A stretch of DNA of 64,000 nt from an uncultured Lachnospiraceae bacterium. Lineage in GTDB: Bacteria > Bacillota > Clostridia > Lachnospirales > Lachnospiraceae. The stretch lies in the NCBI GenBank assembly GCA_947173495.1, contig CAMWFQ010000009.1:111227-175226 (forward strand), in the 5' to 3' direction. Shown here one piece after another: positions 16,434 to 25,686 of the stretch (position 1 is its first letter; the number at the start of each line of letters is the position of its first letter). Below the pieces are notes generated by a model. It ran no database searches. It saw only the letters and a list, made by a program, of their open reading frames with translations, and was not told the DNA's origin. The position numbers and the translations under genes were made by a program.

Positions 16434-16492
16434 ATAGTCATATAAATATCAAAAGTGACTATCTTTGTGAAAAATGACAGAAAATATATAAT
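16434..16492 (+). promoter_or_regulatory. Promoter and candidate regulator site of the first sugar transporter operon
   Basis: TTGTGA (16465-16470) and TATAAT (16487-16492) are spaced 16 bp apart. Immediately upstream, ATAGTCA (16434-16440) and TGACTAT (16456-16462) form an inverted repeat abutting the -35 box, a suitable position for activation by the YesN-like regulator at 13256. The surrounding 100 bp is very AT-rich. Confidence 0.55.
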
Positions 16493-16530
16493 CAAAATAC
16501 CTGATAAAAAGAGAAAGGAAGGTATGGATT

Positions 16531-17889
16531 ATGAAGAAATGGATTGCAGCACTATTAATCGGATGTATGACGCTTTCGTTGTTTGGATGCGGAGATAAGA
16601 AAGAGCAAAATTCTGCGGGGACGAAAGCGGAAGAAAACACGGAAACAAAAAGCAATACAGGAACAAAAGAGGATGCAGCTGCAGAAAGCAACACGGATGT
16701 AGTAGAACTGATTTATTGGAAGTCCTATAACGTGGATGCATATAAGGGACTTATTGAAAAATTCAATGAAGAACACGATGATATCCATGTTACGGCCGAG
16801 ATCTTTCCGGGGCATCAGGAAACATTACAGAAGATACAGGTACAGGCAGCAGCCGGGAATGCCCAGATGCCCAATGTGATTCAGCTGGACACCTGTATGA
16901 CGGCAACGGTGGACAGTGTTGCTCCCCTGGTGGACTTAAAGCCTTATCTGGATGCAAGCGATACGCTGAAGCTGGATAATTTCTATGAAACATTTCAGGA
17001 TGAAAGCTATGTAGGAGACAAACTGGCAGGCCTGCACGTATGTGCCAACTGCGAGATGCTCTTTTACAACAAAGAAATTTTCCGGCAGGCCGGGCTTGAT
17101 CCGGAAAAATCGCCTGCTACCTGGGATGATATAATCGCCTGCGGGAAACAGATACAGGAGAAATGCGGGAGCGATATCATTCCGTTTGCCTATAACGGAA
17201 TCGTAGATGATTATTATGAATCATTTTCCTGGGAGTGGCAGGCTATGGTACAGTCCGCGGGAGGACAGATGTTTAATGAAGATTATACGGAACCTATGTT
17301 TAATTCACCGGAAGGAATAGAAGCACTGGAATTCCTGGTGGGAACAGTTACAGATTCCCAAATTGCAAGTCTGAATTATCCGGATAAAGGATTTGAAAAC
17401 GGCAGCCTGGGAATGTTCATAAACGGTTCCTGGAAGATAAATGATTTTCAGGAAGCATTAGGAGAAAATCTGGGTTTTGGTCTGATGCCGGGTAAGAAAG
17501 AATCTAAAGTAATGGTAGGCGGAGATCAGATGATGATTGTAGATTCAGGAGATGCCAGGATCAATGATGCAGCCTTCGAATTCCTGACTTATATGATGTC
17601 AGCAGAGGTTATCATTGCCAACAGTAAGGATCAGGGAGAACTGGTATGCCAGAAATATATTGCAGAGACAGAAGAGTATCAGGAATATCTCGGCAAGAGT
17701 CAGGCAATGCAGGTGGCGCAGATGGCAATGGAGCACTGCGGGTACAGAGCAAGAACGTCATGGTACGACGAATGGTCACAGCTGGTATATACGATATGCG
17801 AGCCCTGTCTGTATGGAGAAATAAGCTGTGCGGATGCCCTGGCAGATCTGGAGGCTCAGACAAAGGATATTATCAACAAATATAATTAA
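16531..17889 (+). CDS. Sugar ABC transporter substrate-binding lipoprotein
   Basis: Encodes 452 residues of the extracellular solute-binding family 1 type. The N-terminal signal peptide ends in the lipobox LSLFGC, with C20 as the lipidation site, followed by a Lys/Glu/Thr-rich linker to about residue 55. The mature protein captures an oligosaccharide outside the membrane and delivers it to the permeases encoded next. It is first in an operon with two permeases and a large glycosidase-like protein. The ligand cannot be read from sequence. Confidence 0.93.
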   Translation: MKKWIAALLIGCMTLSLFGCGDKKEQNSAGTKAEENTETKSNTGTKEDAAAESNTDVVELIYWKSYNVDAYKGLIEKFNEEHDDIHVTAEIFPGHQETLQKIQVQAAAGNAQMPNVIQLDTCMTATVDSVAPLVDLKPYLDASDTLKLDNFYETFQDESYVGDKLAGLHVCANCEMLFYNKEIFRQAGLDPEKSPATWDDIIACGKQIQEKCGSDIIPFAYNGIVDDYYESFSWEWQAMVQSAGGQMFNEDYTEPMFNSPEGIEALEFLVGTVTDSQIASLNYPDKGFENGSLGMFINGSWKINDFQEALGENLGFGLMPGKKESKVMVGGDQMMIVDSGDARINDAAFEFLTYMMSAEVIIANSKDQGELVCQKYIAETEEYQEYLGKSQAMQVAQMAMEHCGYRARTSWYDEWSQLVYTICEPCLYGEISCADALADLEAQTKDIINKYN

Positions 17890-17965
17890 GGATAACAAAA
17901 GAGCGTAACCGACCGTGAAATCCAAATGTATTTTGCATGGTTTTTCAGAAGAGAGAGGAAGACGG

Positions 17966-18868
17966 ATGAAAGGAAGAAAAAGAACGCTTACAATACAACA
18001 GAGAAATAATATATGGGGGTTTGCTTTTATCCTTCCCTGCATTCTCATTTTTGCGATATTCACAATCTACCCGTTTTTTTACAGCGCATACTTAAGCCTT
18101 CAGGAAAAAAGCGGCAGCAGTATGATGGAGTTCACTTTTGCAGGGTTTTCCCAGTTTTCCAAAGCATTCCAGAGCAAGGAGATGTGGAATGCCTTTCTGG
18201 TGACGGCAGTTTATACGTTTCCGACGGTGACGCTGCATCTGATCATCGGTCTGGGGCTGGCGGTACTGGTTAACAAGAGTATTCATTTCAGGCCGCTGGT
18301 GAGAGCCATGTATTTTGTGCCGGTGATTCTTTCCACAGTAGTGGTATCCATGGTATGGAAATTTATGTTGAGTCCCAAGGTGGGACTGTTCAATCAGTTT
18401 CTGGCGTTGTTCGGCATCTCGCCGGACATCGCCTGGCTGAAATCACCGAAGCTTGCCATGATTGCGATCATCATTGTGGGAGTGTGGAAATGGATCGGAT
18501 ATTTTATGGTGCTCTATCTGGCTGCCCTTCAGGACATACCGGTGACGCTCTATGAGGCGGCAAGGATCGACGGCGCAACCGGAAGACAGAGCTTCTTTCG
18601 CATTACAGTGCCGCTCCTGGCAAACACCACCCAGTTTTTGCTGGTAATCTCTATTATCAATACCTTTCAGGTGTTTGACCAGATCTTTATGCTGACCGGA
18701 GGCGGACCGGTGAAAAAGACGGATGTGATCGTCTACTATATTTACCGGCAGGCCTTTAAGAATTACGATATGCCTTACGCGTCGGCGGTATCCTGGCTGC
18801 TGTTCGTAGTGATCTTTGTACTGACCGCGATCCAGATGAAGCTGTCCAAAAGCGGCGAGACTTATTAA
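17966..18868 (+). CDS. Sugar ABC transporter permease, MalF type
   Basis: Encodes 300 residues with six predicted membrane helices and the EAA loop EAARIDGATG that contacts the ATPase. The ATG at 17966 follows an AGAGAGG ribosome site; a GTG at 17915 opens the frame but adds a non-family N-terminus. It pairs with the permease at 18883 and the binding protein at 16531. No ATPase gene is present in the locus, so a shared MsmX/UgpC-like ATPase encoded elsewhere must power it. Confidence 0.93.
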   Translation: MKGRKRTLTIQQRNNIWGFAFILPCILIFAIFTIYPFFYSAYLSLQEKSGSSMMEFTFAGFSQFSKAFQSKEMWNAFLVTAVYTFPTVTLHLIIGLGLAVLVNKSIHFRPLVRAMYFVPVILSTVVVSMVWKFMLSPKVGLFNQFLALFGISPDIAWLKSPKLAMIAIIIVGVWKWIGYFMVLYLAALQDIPVTLYEAARIDGATGRQSFFRITVPLLANTTQFLLVISIINTFQVFDQIFMLTGGGPVKKTDVIVYYIYRQAFKNYDMPYASAVSWLLFVVIFVLTAIQMKLSKSGETY

Positions 18869-18882
18869 GGGGGTGAGGGGAT

Positions 18883-19716
18883 ATGTCAATGAAAGTCAAA
18901 AAGGAGATCTATAAGATCATCAGAACCATTCTGGCAGTGGGATTCGGCATCCTGATTATCACCCCTCTGCTGTTTATGATATCTACATCCCTGAAAACAG
19001 AAGGGCAGATCTGGAAACATGATATACAGTGGATACCGGATCCGATCATTCTGGATAATTACAAAAGGGTTTTTACGGATATGCCATTTGGTCAGTTTTT
19101 CACCAATTCTGTGATTGTGGCGGGAGGAGTCACGCTGGGACAGATCATGACAGGGTATCTGGCGGCCTACGCCTTTGCCAGGATCCGCTTTATCGGAAGG
19201 GACAAGATCTTCATGATCTTTCTGGCAACCATGATGATTCCCAGCTATGTGTTGATTATTCCCCAGTATATCATGGTGGACAGGCTGGGGCTGATGAACA
19301 GCTACGGCGCAATGATCCTGCCCTCAGTGGTATCGGCGTTCAGCATCTTTCTTTTAAGGAACTTTATGTATTCCATTCCCTTTGAGCTGGATGAAGCGGC
19401 CATGATCGATGGATGTAACCGCCTTCAGATCCTGCTTCGGATCATTGTACCGCTGACGAAGCCGGCGCTGTCGGCTATGGTGATCTTCGTATTCATGAAT
19501 GCCTGGAATAACTTTCTGTGGCCTTTATTGGTAACGTCCAGCGAATCCATGCGGACAATTCCTCTGGCCCTGTCTTATTTTCAGACCAGCAACGATACGG
19601 AATACGGGCCCTTGATGGCAGCGGCGCTTGTGGCTTCCCTGCCCATCCTGGCAGTGTTCATGGTGGCACAGAATAAATTTATTGAAGGTATGACGATGAG
19701 CGGTGTAAAAGGTTAA
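18883..19716 (+). CDS. Sugar ABC transporter permease, MalG type
   Basis: Encodes 277 residues with six membrane helices and the EAA motif DEAAMIDGCN followed by IVPLTKP. It lies 14 bp after the first permease with GGGGGTGAGGGG just upstream of the ATG. The end QNKFIEGMTMSGVKG is typical of the family. It forms the second half of the transmembrane channel. Confidence 0.93.
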   Translation: MSMKVKKEIYKIIRTILAVGFGILIITPLLFMISTSLKTEGQIWKHDIQWIPDPIILDNYKRVFTDMPFGQFFTNSVIVAGGVTLGQIMTGYLAAYAFARIRFIGRDKIFMIFLATMMIPSYVLIIPQYIMVDRLGLMNSYGAMILPSVVSAFSIFLLRNFMYSIPFELDEAAMIDGCNRLQILLRIIVPLTKPALSAMVIFVFMNAWNNFLWPLLVTSSESMRTIPLALSYFQTSNDTEYGPLMAAALVASLPILAVFMVAQNKFIEGMTMSGVKG

Positions 19717-19729
19717 AAAGGAGAACAAG

Positions 19730-22585
19730 ATGAGCAGATTTGATGAACTGTTGGAGAAGGGGAGCTGGTCTGACTGGTTTGAGGCCGGGTATGATCCCCA
19801 AAGCTATGATTACAATATGGCATTGAGCGAGCGGCAGCTGTTTGTGCAGTCCAACGCCCGGGTGCTGCTGGGCCAGGACAATATGGGGAGAATGCATTTT
19901 CTGGCAATTCCCCATGAGAAGGATTATGCCCTGCCCACCTGCAGGATGGGATCCCATCGCCATATTACGGCCTGTCCGGGCATGTTTTATCAGACGGATC
20001 TGACCCTGTTTCTGGGGAAGGCGTATTATCAGCTGGAATCCGTGGAGGGACATATCCTGCGAAACGGCAGCGAGGGAAGTATTACCCGTTATCTGAACGA
20101 TTTCCTGCCCTGGACAAGTACGGTAAACGAAAAAGTCCGGATGGATACCTTCAGTATTGCGCCCGTGTTGGAATATCCCTGCCGTCCGGGGCTGAAAACC
20201 CTTCCGCTTCCGGGACCTGCTGGAATGATCTATGGGATGCGCGTGAAAAATGAGGGAGAAGAGACCTGGCAGGGAAAGAGTAGCCTGTTGTTTGCAGATC
20301 AGTTTATGTCAAAATACGAGCACTGCGGGGAGGCGGTGGAGACAAGAGCCTATCCTGCACAGTACAGCCAGGTGGACAGGAACCTTCTTCTGATGAGCCG
20401 TCCGGAAGGATACACCGGACTTTATATGAAGGAAGGATTCTGGACCCGGGAGGACGGAAGCTGGCGCTGTGAGAGAGAGATCTGCTTAAGGCCGGGAGAG
20501 GAGATCCTGCTGGAAACCCAGATGGCGGTATCGGAAAAGGCGGACGGGATCAGCGAGGCCATGAGCCTTCTGTTTATGCATGACGCACTGGAGTGGATCG
20601 GGATAACGGACAGCTTCTGGAAAAAGTACCTGGGCAGTCTCTCTGTGGAGATCAAGGGCGAGGAGGCCCTTTCCGGCAAGGTGCGGGATATGCACATCAG
20701 AAATATTCTGGATGATTTTAACTGTATTCAGACCAATGAAGAGGGAAGAGTTCTGGTGCACTGGCAGGGAGCTCCCTCTCACTGTATGGGAAGGCTCTGG
20801 GGGATCGATGTGGAGCCCACCACCTTAAGCTTTATCCATATGTTTCCGGAGCTGGGAGAGAAGCTGATCGAATACATGGTGGAGCGGAACGAGCCCAGAT
20901 ATGCAGAATATCCGGATCACTCCGTGCCGATTATGATGGCGCCCCTGGTGATGGCTGGAGAATATTTTACCTATACGGGAAACAAAGAGTACTTTTTGAA
21001 CAATGAATCTGTTATGAAAAGGCTGGATGAGATCTGGGAAAAGATCGTGTCTTTCTGCCGGGAAGATTCCGTCCTTGTTCCTTCCCGGTATTCCAGCGAC
21101 GGCAAAGTGATGAGGCGCTACGATCACGGGACAAATGTGAAGTTCTGGTATGCCTCACAGTGCTATGGAACCATCTGCAGGGCGCTGGAAAGAGCAGAGG
21201 CGGAGAAGGTATTTGCCTATGCGGATCAGCTGAAAGAGGATATCGAAAGCCATATGGTGGCGGATGGTCCCTTCGGAAGGCAGATATCCGGCGGAACCAA
21301 TATGGGAGAGCAGACAGACTTTTATATGGACGAGGATTTCCTGTACTATGACGGAGAAGACTCTTCCTCGGTTCTGGCGCCTGTGTATGGAATCTATGAT
21401 TTTACCTGGGAACCCTGGGTGAACTACCACAGGTATGCCAGATCTCTGTTCTGCTCCAACTATGAGCCGGAGATGGATGTACTGCGCTGGTTCCCGTACG
21501 GGGGAGCGCTGGATGGAACCGCCTATGTATCCCAGCTGGGAGGAAGTCTGACCAGGAAGGAAATGAAGCGCGCTCTGGAAAATATGATCAGCAGCGCGGT
21601 GGACGATACCGGTTCTCTGTACTGGTGGCCCAGGGCGGAAAATATGCGCCGTATGATCGCCAGATGCAGTCAGGGACAGGGTAGCTGGATTGTGCAGTTT
21701 ATAAAGCAGTGGCTCGGTATCCGGTTTGATGCGGAAAACAAAGTGCTAAACGTCAGCCCCAGGGGACTTCCCGATTGTTTCTGCTGGAAGGGAGCATATC
21801 TGGGAGGATACTGCTTTGATATTTCCTACTGTGAGAGGGAGGAAAAGAGCAGCATCACCGTGCGGAATCATAACCGTGACACCTTCCGGGTGATCTTCGG
21901 ATGCAGGCCTTACGGGGCAGGCGCTCAGGGAGAGATCCGGGAAGAATCAGGAACAGTACAGCCAAAAGAGGAACTGACATTAGAGAGAAGGCCGGAAAAA
22001 GCGGAGGATACATATTTCTCTGTAACAGGACAGGAGCTGGCGCGCTTTGCGGATCAGGACGGCATTTTGCTGCATCACTACGGCTTTAAGCAGCCCTCCA
22101 TGGACAGCCCGGATCACAAAAATATTTTCCTGCTTCCCTTTGTTCTCGGAAACGGGAATCCGGAGCCGCTTAAAAAGGTGAAGCTGATTTTCAGTGTTCC
22201 TTCCTGTATGAAGGTAAAGGAAAAGACGCCGCGTATATGGGATGACAGCAGAAATATGCAGCGTGACGGCTGTGAGATCAGCAGAGATCTGGTGGGCGCC
22301 GGAGAGAGGATAACGGTAGCCGTGTGGATAGAGGCAGATGCGGAGTATGATGCCTCAGAGGTATGGTTTGACGGCCATCCGTTTATGGAAGGCGCTAAGC
22401 AAAAAGAAGGAAAGCTGTGGATGGCATCGGAGGAAATGAGACTGGAGAGCGAGCTGAGAGTGACCCTGCAGTATGAAAGAGCGGGAAAGGCTTTTGAAAA
22501 GATACTGACAGTGCCTGTAGGCTCCATGCCGAAGAGTGAGCTGAAAAAATATACCATGACCTTCCTGGGCGCATTGGCAGAGTAA
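19730..22585 (+). CDS. Large six-hairpin glycosidase-like protein of uncertain family
   Basis: Encodes 951 residues with no signal peptide. The central part (about 330-680) has the helical-repeat character of (alpha/alpha)6-barrel glycosidases, with acidic and aromatic clusters such as GIDVEPTTLSFIHMF, YYDGEDSSSVLAP and a WWPRAENMRRMIARCSQGQG segment. The flanks look like beta-sandwich domains. It is the last gene of the transporter operon, 13 bp after the permease, so it most likely cleaves the imported oligosaccharide in the cytoplasm. I cannot assign a GH family with confidence. A debranching, mannosidase or phosphorylase-like enzyme is conceivable. Terminators follow immediately. Confidence 0.75.
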   Translation: MSRFDELLEKGSWSDWFEAGYDPQSYDYNMALSERQLFVQSNARVLLGQDNMGRMHFLAIPHEKDYALPTCRMGSHRHITACPGMFYQTDLTLFLGKAYYQLESVEGHILRNGSEGSITRYLNDFLPWTSTVNEKVRMDTFSIAPVLEYPCRPGLKTLPLPGPAGMIYGMRVKNEGEETWQGKSSLLFADQFMSKYEHCGEAVETRAYPAQYSQVDRNLLLMSRPEGYTGLYMKEGFWTREDGSWRCEREICLRPGEEILLETQMAVSEKADGISEAMSLLFMHDALEWIGITDSFWKKYLGSLSVEIKGEEALSGKVRDMHIRNILDDFNCIQTNEEGRVLVHWQGAPSHCMGRLWGIDVEPTTLSFIHMFPELGEKLIEYMVERNEPRYAEYPDHSVPIMMAPLVMAGEYFTYTGNKEYFLNNESVMKRLDEIWEKIVSFCREDSVLVPSRYSSDGKVMRRYDHGTNVKFWYASQCYGTICRALERAEAEKVFAYADQLKEDIESHMVADGPFGRQISGGTNMGEQTDFYMDEDFLYYDGEDSSSVLAPVYGIYDFTWEPWVNYHRYARSLFCSNYEPEMDVLRWFPYGGALDGTAYVSQLGGSLTRKEMKRALENMISSAVDDTGSLYWWPRAENMRRMIARCSQGQGSWIVQFIKQWLGIRFDAENKVLNVSPRGLPDCFCWKGAYLGGYCFDISYCEREEKSSITVRNHNRDTFRVIFGCRPYGAGAQGEIREESGTVQPKEELTLERRPEKAEDTYFSVTGQELARFADQDGILLHHYGFKQPSMDSPDHKNIFLLPFVLGNGNPEPLKKVKLIFSVPSCMKVKEKTPRIWDDSRNMQRDGCEISRDLVGAGERITVAVWIEADAEYDASEVWFDGHPFMEGAKQKEGKLWMASEEMRLESELRVTLQYERAGKAFEKILTVPVGSMPKSELKKYTMTFLGALAE

Positions 22586-22594
22586 AAAGGAGAG

Positions 22595-22618
22595 AAGGGG
22601 GAATGATTCTTCCCCCTT
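22595..22618 (+). terminator. Short terminator-like hairpin after the first sugar operon
   Basis: AAGGGGGAA (22595-22603) pairs with TTCCCCCTT (22610-22618), directly after the stop of the large glycosidase-like gene. Confidence 0.6.
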
Positions 22619-22633
22619 ATACGGACAATGAGG

Positions 22634-22665
22634 CGGGAGGCAGATGAGCTTTCATCTGCCTCCCG
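22634..22665. terminator. Strong hairpin between convergent genes
   Basis: CGGGAGGCAGATGA (22634-22647) pairs perfectly with TCATCTGCCTCCCG (22652-22665). It lies between the convergent genes ending at 22585 and 22689 and probably insulates both. Confidence 0.7.
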
Positions 22666-22688
22666 TTTCCTTGAACTCTTTGACTGGA

Positions 22689-23807
22689 TCAGTTCCCGTT
22701 CCCTGTGGTGATATCCAGTCTCTGCACGGTAAAGTTATAGTCATCGTAGGTACCGGAGGATACCATGAACATGGTTTTTCCGTCATTGTACATCCATTTT
22801 TCAGGGAAGGCAGGCTGATAATCGCCGTAGGTTCCCCAGTTGTCATCCTGATAAAACAGCTTCCACGGTCCCCAGAGATTCTTGGATTCATAAAGGGTCA
22901 GCTGGCTGCGGTAAGCGCTGTCCGGCCATTTTCCCTGATGATTCGGTCTGGGATTTCCTTCATCGTCAAGGAAGGAATAGTTCCCCAGTATATAACGGCC
23001 GAGCTTGGCATTATAGCTGATATGATCTTCCCCGCACATATGGTAATAAGTAAAGATTTCAGCAGCCTGGCTCTCATCCTTGGACCAGATGGGCTTCTCA
23101 TTCTGGCAGCCGATATAAAATTCCCAGTATTCCCGGTCAATGATGTGCTTTGTGGGTACGCGGCCCAGCAGAATGCAGTCGCCGTTTTCCCAATAGCTTT
23201 TTCCATCGTGGGCACAGGGGAAGATGGCATAGATGTATTCATCCGGCGCATTGCGGTAGCCCGGGCCTCCCTGCTGTACAAAATGAACAGAGCTGAGCCG
23301 TCCCGTAAAGAAATCAGTAGGGGTGGCGGAGGTATTCCAGGTTTTTCCGTAATCCCAGGAAGTGATGATCCAGCCGCACACATTTTCCTGCCGGGTGAAG
23401 GCGGGATCTGTCCCGTAATTCTGCAGCTCCACGGCAAAATACATACAGCCCTCCACATCGATCAGGCCGGCGGGTTTGATTCCCATAGTTGCATCCACAT
23501 CCGGACGTCTGCAGTAAGTGATGGGATCTACCGGCAGATTATTGACCAGGTCGGCAAACCAGGCATTCTGCTGACTTTTTTGTGATAACTGAGGTTCGCC
23601 GCGAACCCGCCAGAAATTCATGGGGCTCAGACGGTTGTCGCCGGCTGCCCCATACAGGTGTCCATCCAGCCCCCATGTGATGGGCCACATGTCGCCGTTG
23701 CCCTGATGGTAGCGCCTTTGGTCAAACTTTGCGCCGGTGATATAGTCGGATTTGGGATAGGGAGGCGTGGAAGCCTTGGTGATACGATAGGATTTTTCCT
23801 GATCCAT
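22689..23807 (-). CDS. DUF4185-like beta-propeller protein
   Basis: Encodes 372 residues. The sequence has the repeated beta-strand and aromatic blocks of sialidase-like or five-bladed propeller proteins annotated as DUF4185: GNGDMWPITWGLDGHLYG, ITSWDYGKTWN, a YNAKLGRYILGNYSF blade and LTLYESKNLWGPWKLFY. No signal peptide is visible. The start at 23807 has AAGGAG nine bases upstream; an ATG at 23816 touches the ribosome site and is less likely. It is divergent from the double AraC regulator at 23960 with a 152-bp shared control region, which suggests control by that regulator. It may be a glycan-binding or glycoside-cleaving enzyme; no catalytic residue is proven. Confidence 0.75.
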   Translation of the reverse strand: MDQEKSYRITKASTPPYPKSDYITGAKFDQRRYHQGNGDMWPITWGLDGHLYGAAGDNRLSPMNFWRVRGEPQLSQKSQQNAWFADLVNNLPVDPITYCRRPDVDATMGIKPAGLIDVEGCMYFAVELQNYGTDPAFTRQENVCGWIITSWDYGKTWNTSATPTDFFTGRLSSVHFVQQGGPGYRNAPDEYIYAIFPCAHDGKSYWENGDCILLGRVPTKHIIDREYWEFYIGCQNEKPIWSKDESQAAEIFTYYHMCGEDHISYNAKLGRYILGNYSFLDDEGNPRPNHQGKWPDSAYRSQLTLYESKNLWGPWKLFYQDDNWGTYGDYQPAFPEKWMYNDGKTMFMVSSGTYDDYNFTVQRLDITTGNGN

Positions 23808-23959
23808 AAAAAGCATCTCCTTTCAATAAGATAAATGATAGATGTAATACCTTTGATACACATATTTTAACAGCAGAGCGGGGGAGAAAACTATGCTGTT
23901 TTGTAGCAGAAAGTATAGAGTTATTGTCCCATTGACCTGGAGAGGGAGGGGTGAGAAAA

Positions 23960-25666
23960 ATGCATGAAACACCAATTATACGCTGTCCCCGTCTGATAGA
24001 AATCGGTTTGCTGGAGCCGAAACAGAGCTGTCAGGCCAGCCCCCATAAGCATGAAGATATAACAGAAATAATATTTGTGGAACAGGGGAAAGTCCAGGTA
24101 ATGATTGAAAACTGTTATAAGACCGTGCAGGCAGGCAGTCTGGTCGTTTATCATCCGGCGCAATTACATTTTGAATTTTTTTTAAAAACAAAAGAAAAAA
24201 CAAAAATTTATTATCTGAAGATACGGTATTTTCAGATAAAAGGCTTAGATTCAGACCATTTATTACCGGAAAATACAAAGCAGATTTATGATACAGGAGA
24301 TATGTGCAAATTAATTTGCAGTTGCTTTCAAGTAATACTTGAAGAAAGCAGAAAACAGATGTCCGGATTTGAACAGGTCATTTATAAAAGACTTGAGATT
24401 ATTATGTTGCAAATATACTCTCTTTCGTCAGATACATCTTCGATTTTTACAAGGAAGGAGGAAAGCAGGGAAAAGATAGCGCTTTCCGCCAGGAATTATC
24501 TGGATGAGTGTTATAAACAGGAGGACATCCGATTGGAAAAACTGGCAGAAAAAATGGGTGTCAGTAAATATTATATTGCCCATTGTTTTACAGCCTGTTA
24601 TGGTATTGCGCCAATGCAATATCTGAAGCAGAAAAGGATAGAGGAAGCGAAAAGGCTTTTATTCATGTCAGGCAGTTCCATTTCTGAAATCGCGGATTAT
24701 GTGGGATATGAAAATGTATCTGTGTTTATCAGGATATTTCGGATGCAGACAGGGATTTCTCCCGGACAGTACCGAAAGGTATCGAGAATTTCCGGTGAAC
24801 AGGCAGGAGTGTATTACAGCGATTTTGGTCTGAGACACTATGCAGTTATGATGCAGGATTTTCTGCTGGAAGCAAATGACAGTATTCTGACCGGAAAACA
24901 TATGCATAATAATCCGGAATTGCTTTTTATCTATAAAGGAATTGGAGAGGTGTTTTTACCGAACAGAAAGTATCTTTTAAAGGAGGGAGATCTGGTAATG
25001 ATTAACCCGGAAACAGAGCATTATGAAAGATTTGAAAAAATAAGATCGCTTGATGGTACATATAAAATTTACAGTTGTGAAATACAGGCAACTCTGAAGG
25101 AAGATCAGATGATAAGAGCGCAAATGGGAATAAGAGACCATATCCCGGTTATTTCAACAGGAGAAATGGCCGAGAGGTTTGCTGATTTGTTTACCCAAAT
25201 ACATGAATGCAAAATGTACTCGGGCCCCTGTGCGGATCAGATTTATGCAGACCTTTCAGATGAAATGCTCCTGCTGATTCAGAGAATGAGGAACTTTCCG
25301 GATTCATCGAACGGGAATATATATCAATATGAGGAGCTGTCGCAGATTCTGAATTACATAGACGCGCATTTTTGCGAAGAGATCAATACCTCAACCATAG
25401 CGGCAGCCTTGAATATGAGCAGACACACACTGATGCGCATATTCCGAAGCGGCCTGAATATGTCCCCCTCTCAGTATCTGCGCCGGAAGAGGCTGCAGAA
25501 AGCGCGGGAGCTGATTCTGGAAACGGACAAATCCTTTCAGGCAGTCTCGGAGGCGGCAGGCTTTCTTTCTTATGCGCAGTTTTATAAGGCCTTTCACAGC
25601 CATTACGGATTTTCTCCCAGAGAATACCGGGAAAAGAGAGCGGGCAATTGTCAGGGCTTCCGGTGA
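23960..25666 (+). CDS. Double AraC regulator (cupin-HTH-cupin-HTH fusion)
   Basis: Encodes 568 residues formed by two complete AraC-type regulators in tandem. Unit 1 has a cupin-like domain with SPHKHEDITEIIFVEQGKV near 28-46 and an AraC DNA-binding domain at about 174-273 (LEKLAEKMGVSKYYIA, then ISEIADYVGYENVSVFIRIF). Unit 2 has a second cupin with GKHMHNNPELLFIYKG near 313 and a second AraC domain at about 460-560 (TSTIAAALNMSRHTLMRIF, then SFQAVSEAAGFLSYAQFY). ATG 23960 follows AGGGAGGGG; a GTG at 23951 is less likely. Normal family members are about 280-300 residues. It probably controls the divergent DUF4185 gene and possibly the nearby glycosidase. Confidence 0.9.
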   Translation: MHETPIIRCPRLIEIGLLEPKQSCQASPHKHEDITEIIFVEQGKVQVMIENCYKTVQAGSLVVYHPAQLHFEFFLKTKEKTKIYYLKIRYFQIKGLDSDHLLPENTKQIYDTGDMCKLICSCFQVILEESRKQMSGFEQVIYKRLEIIMLQIYSLSSDTSSIFTRKEESREKIALSARNYLDECYKQEDIRLEKLAEKMGVSKYYIAHCFTACYGIAPMQYLKQKRIEEAKRLLFMSGSSISEIADYVGYENVSVFIRIFRMQTGISPGQYRKVSRISGEQAGVYYSDFGLRHYAVMMQDFLLEANDSILTGKHMHNNPELLFIYKGIGEVFLPNRKYLLKEGDLVMINPETEHYERFEKIRSLDGTYKIYSCEIQATLKEDQMIRAQMGIRDHIPVISTGEMAERFADLFTQIHECKMYSGPCADQIYADLSDEMLLLIQRMRNFPDSSNGNIYQYEELSQILNYIDAHFCEEINTSTIAAALNMSRHTLMRIFRSGLNMSPSQYLRRKRLQKARELILETDKSFQAVSEAAGFLSYAQFYKAFHSHYGFSPREYREKRAGNCQGFR

Positions 25667-25686
25667 GAAAAGAGCGGAAAATCCTA

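Noticed and set aside
22689..23585. A long plus-strand frame opposite the DUF4185-like gene.
   Set aside because: It is the shadow of a well-supported minus-strand gene with its own ribosome site. Codon pattern and residues do not resemble a protein family.
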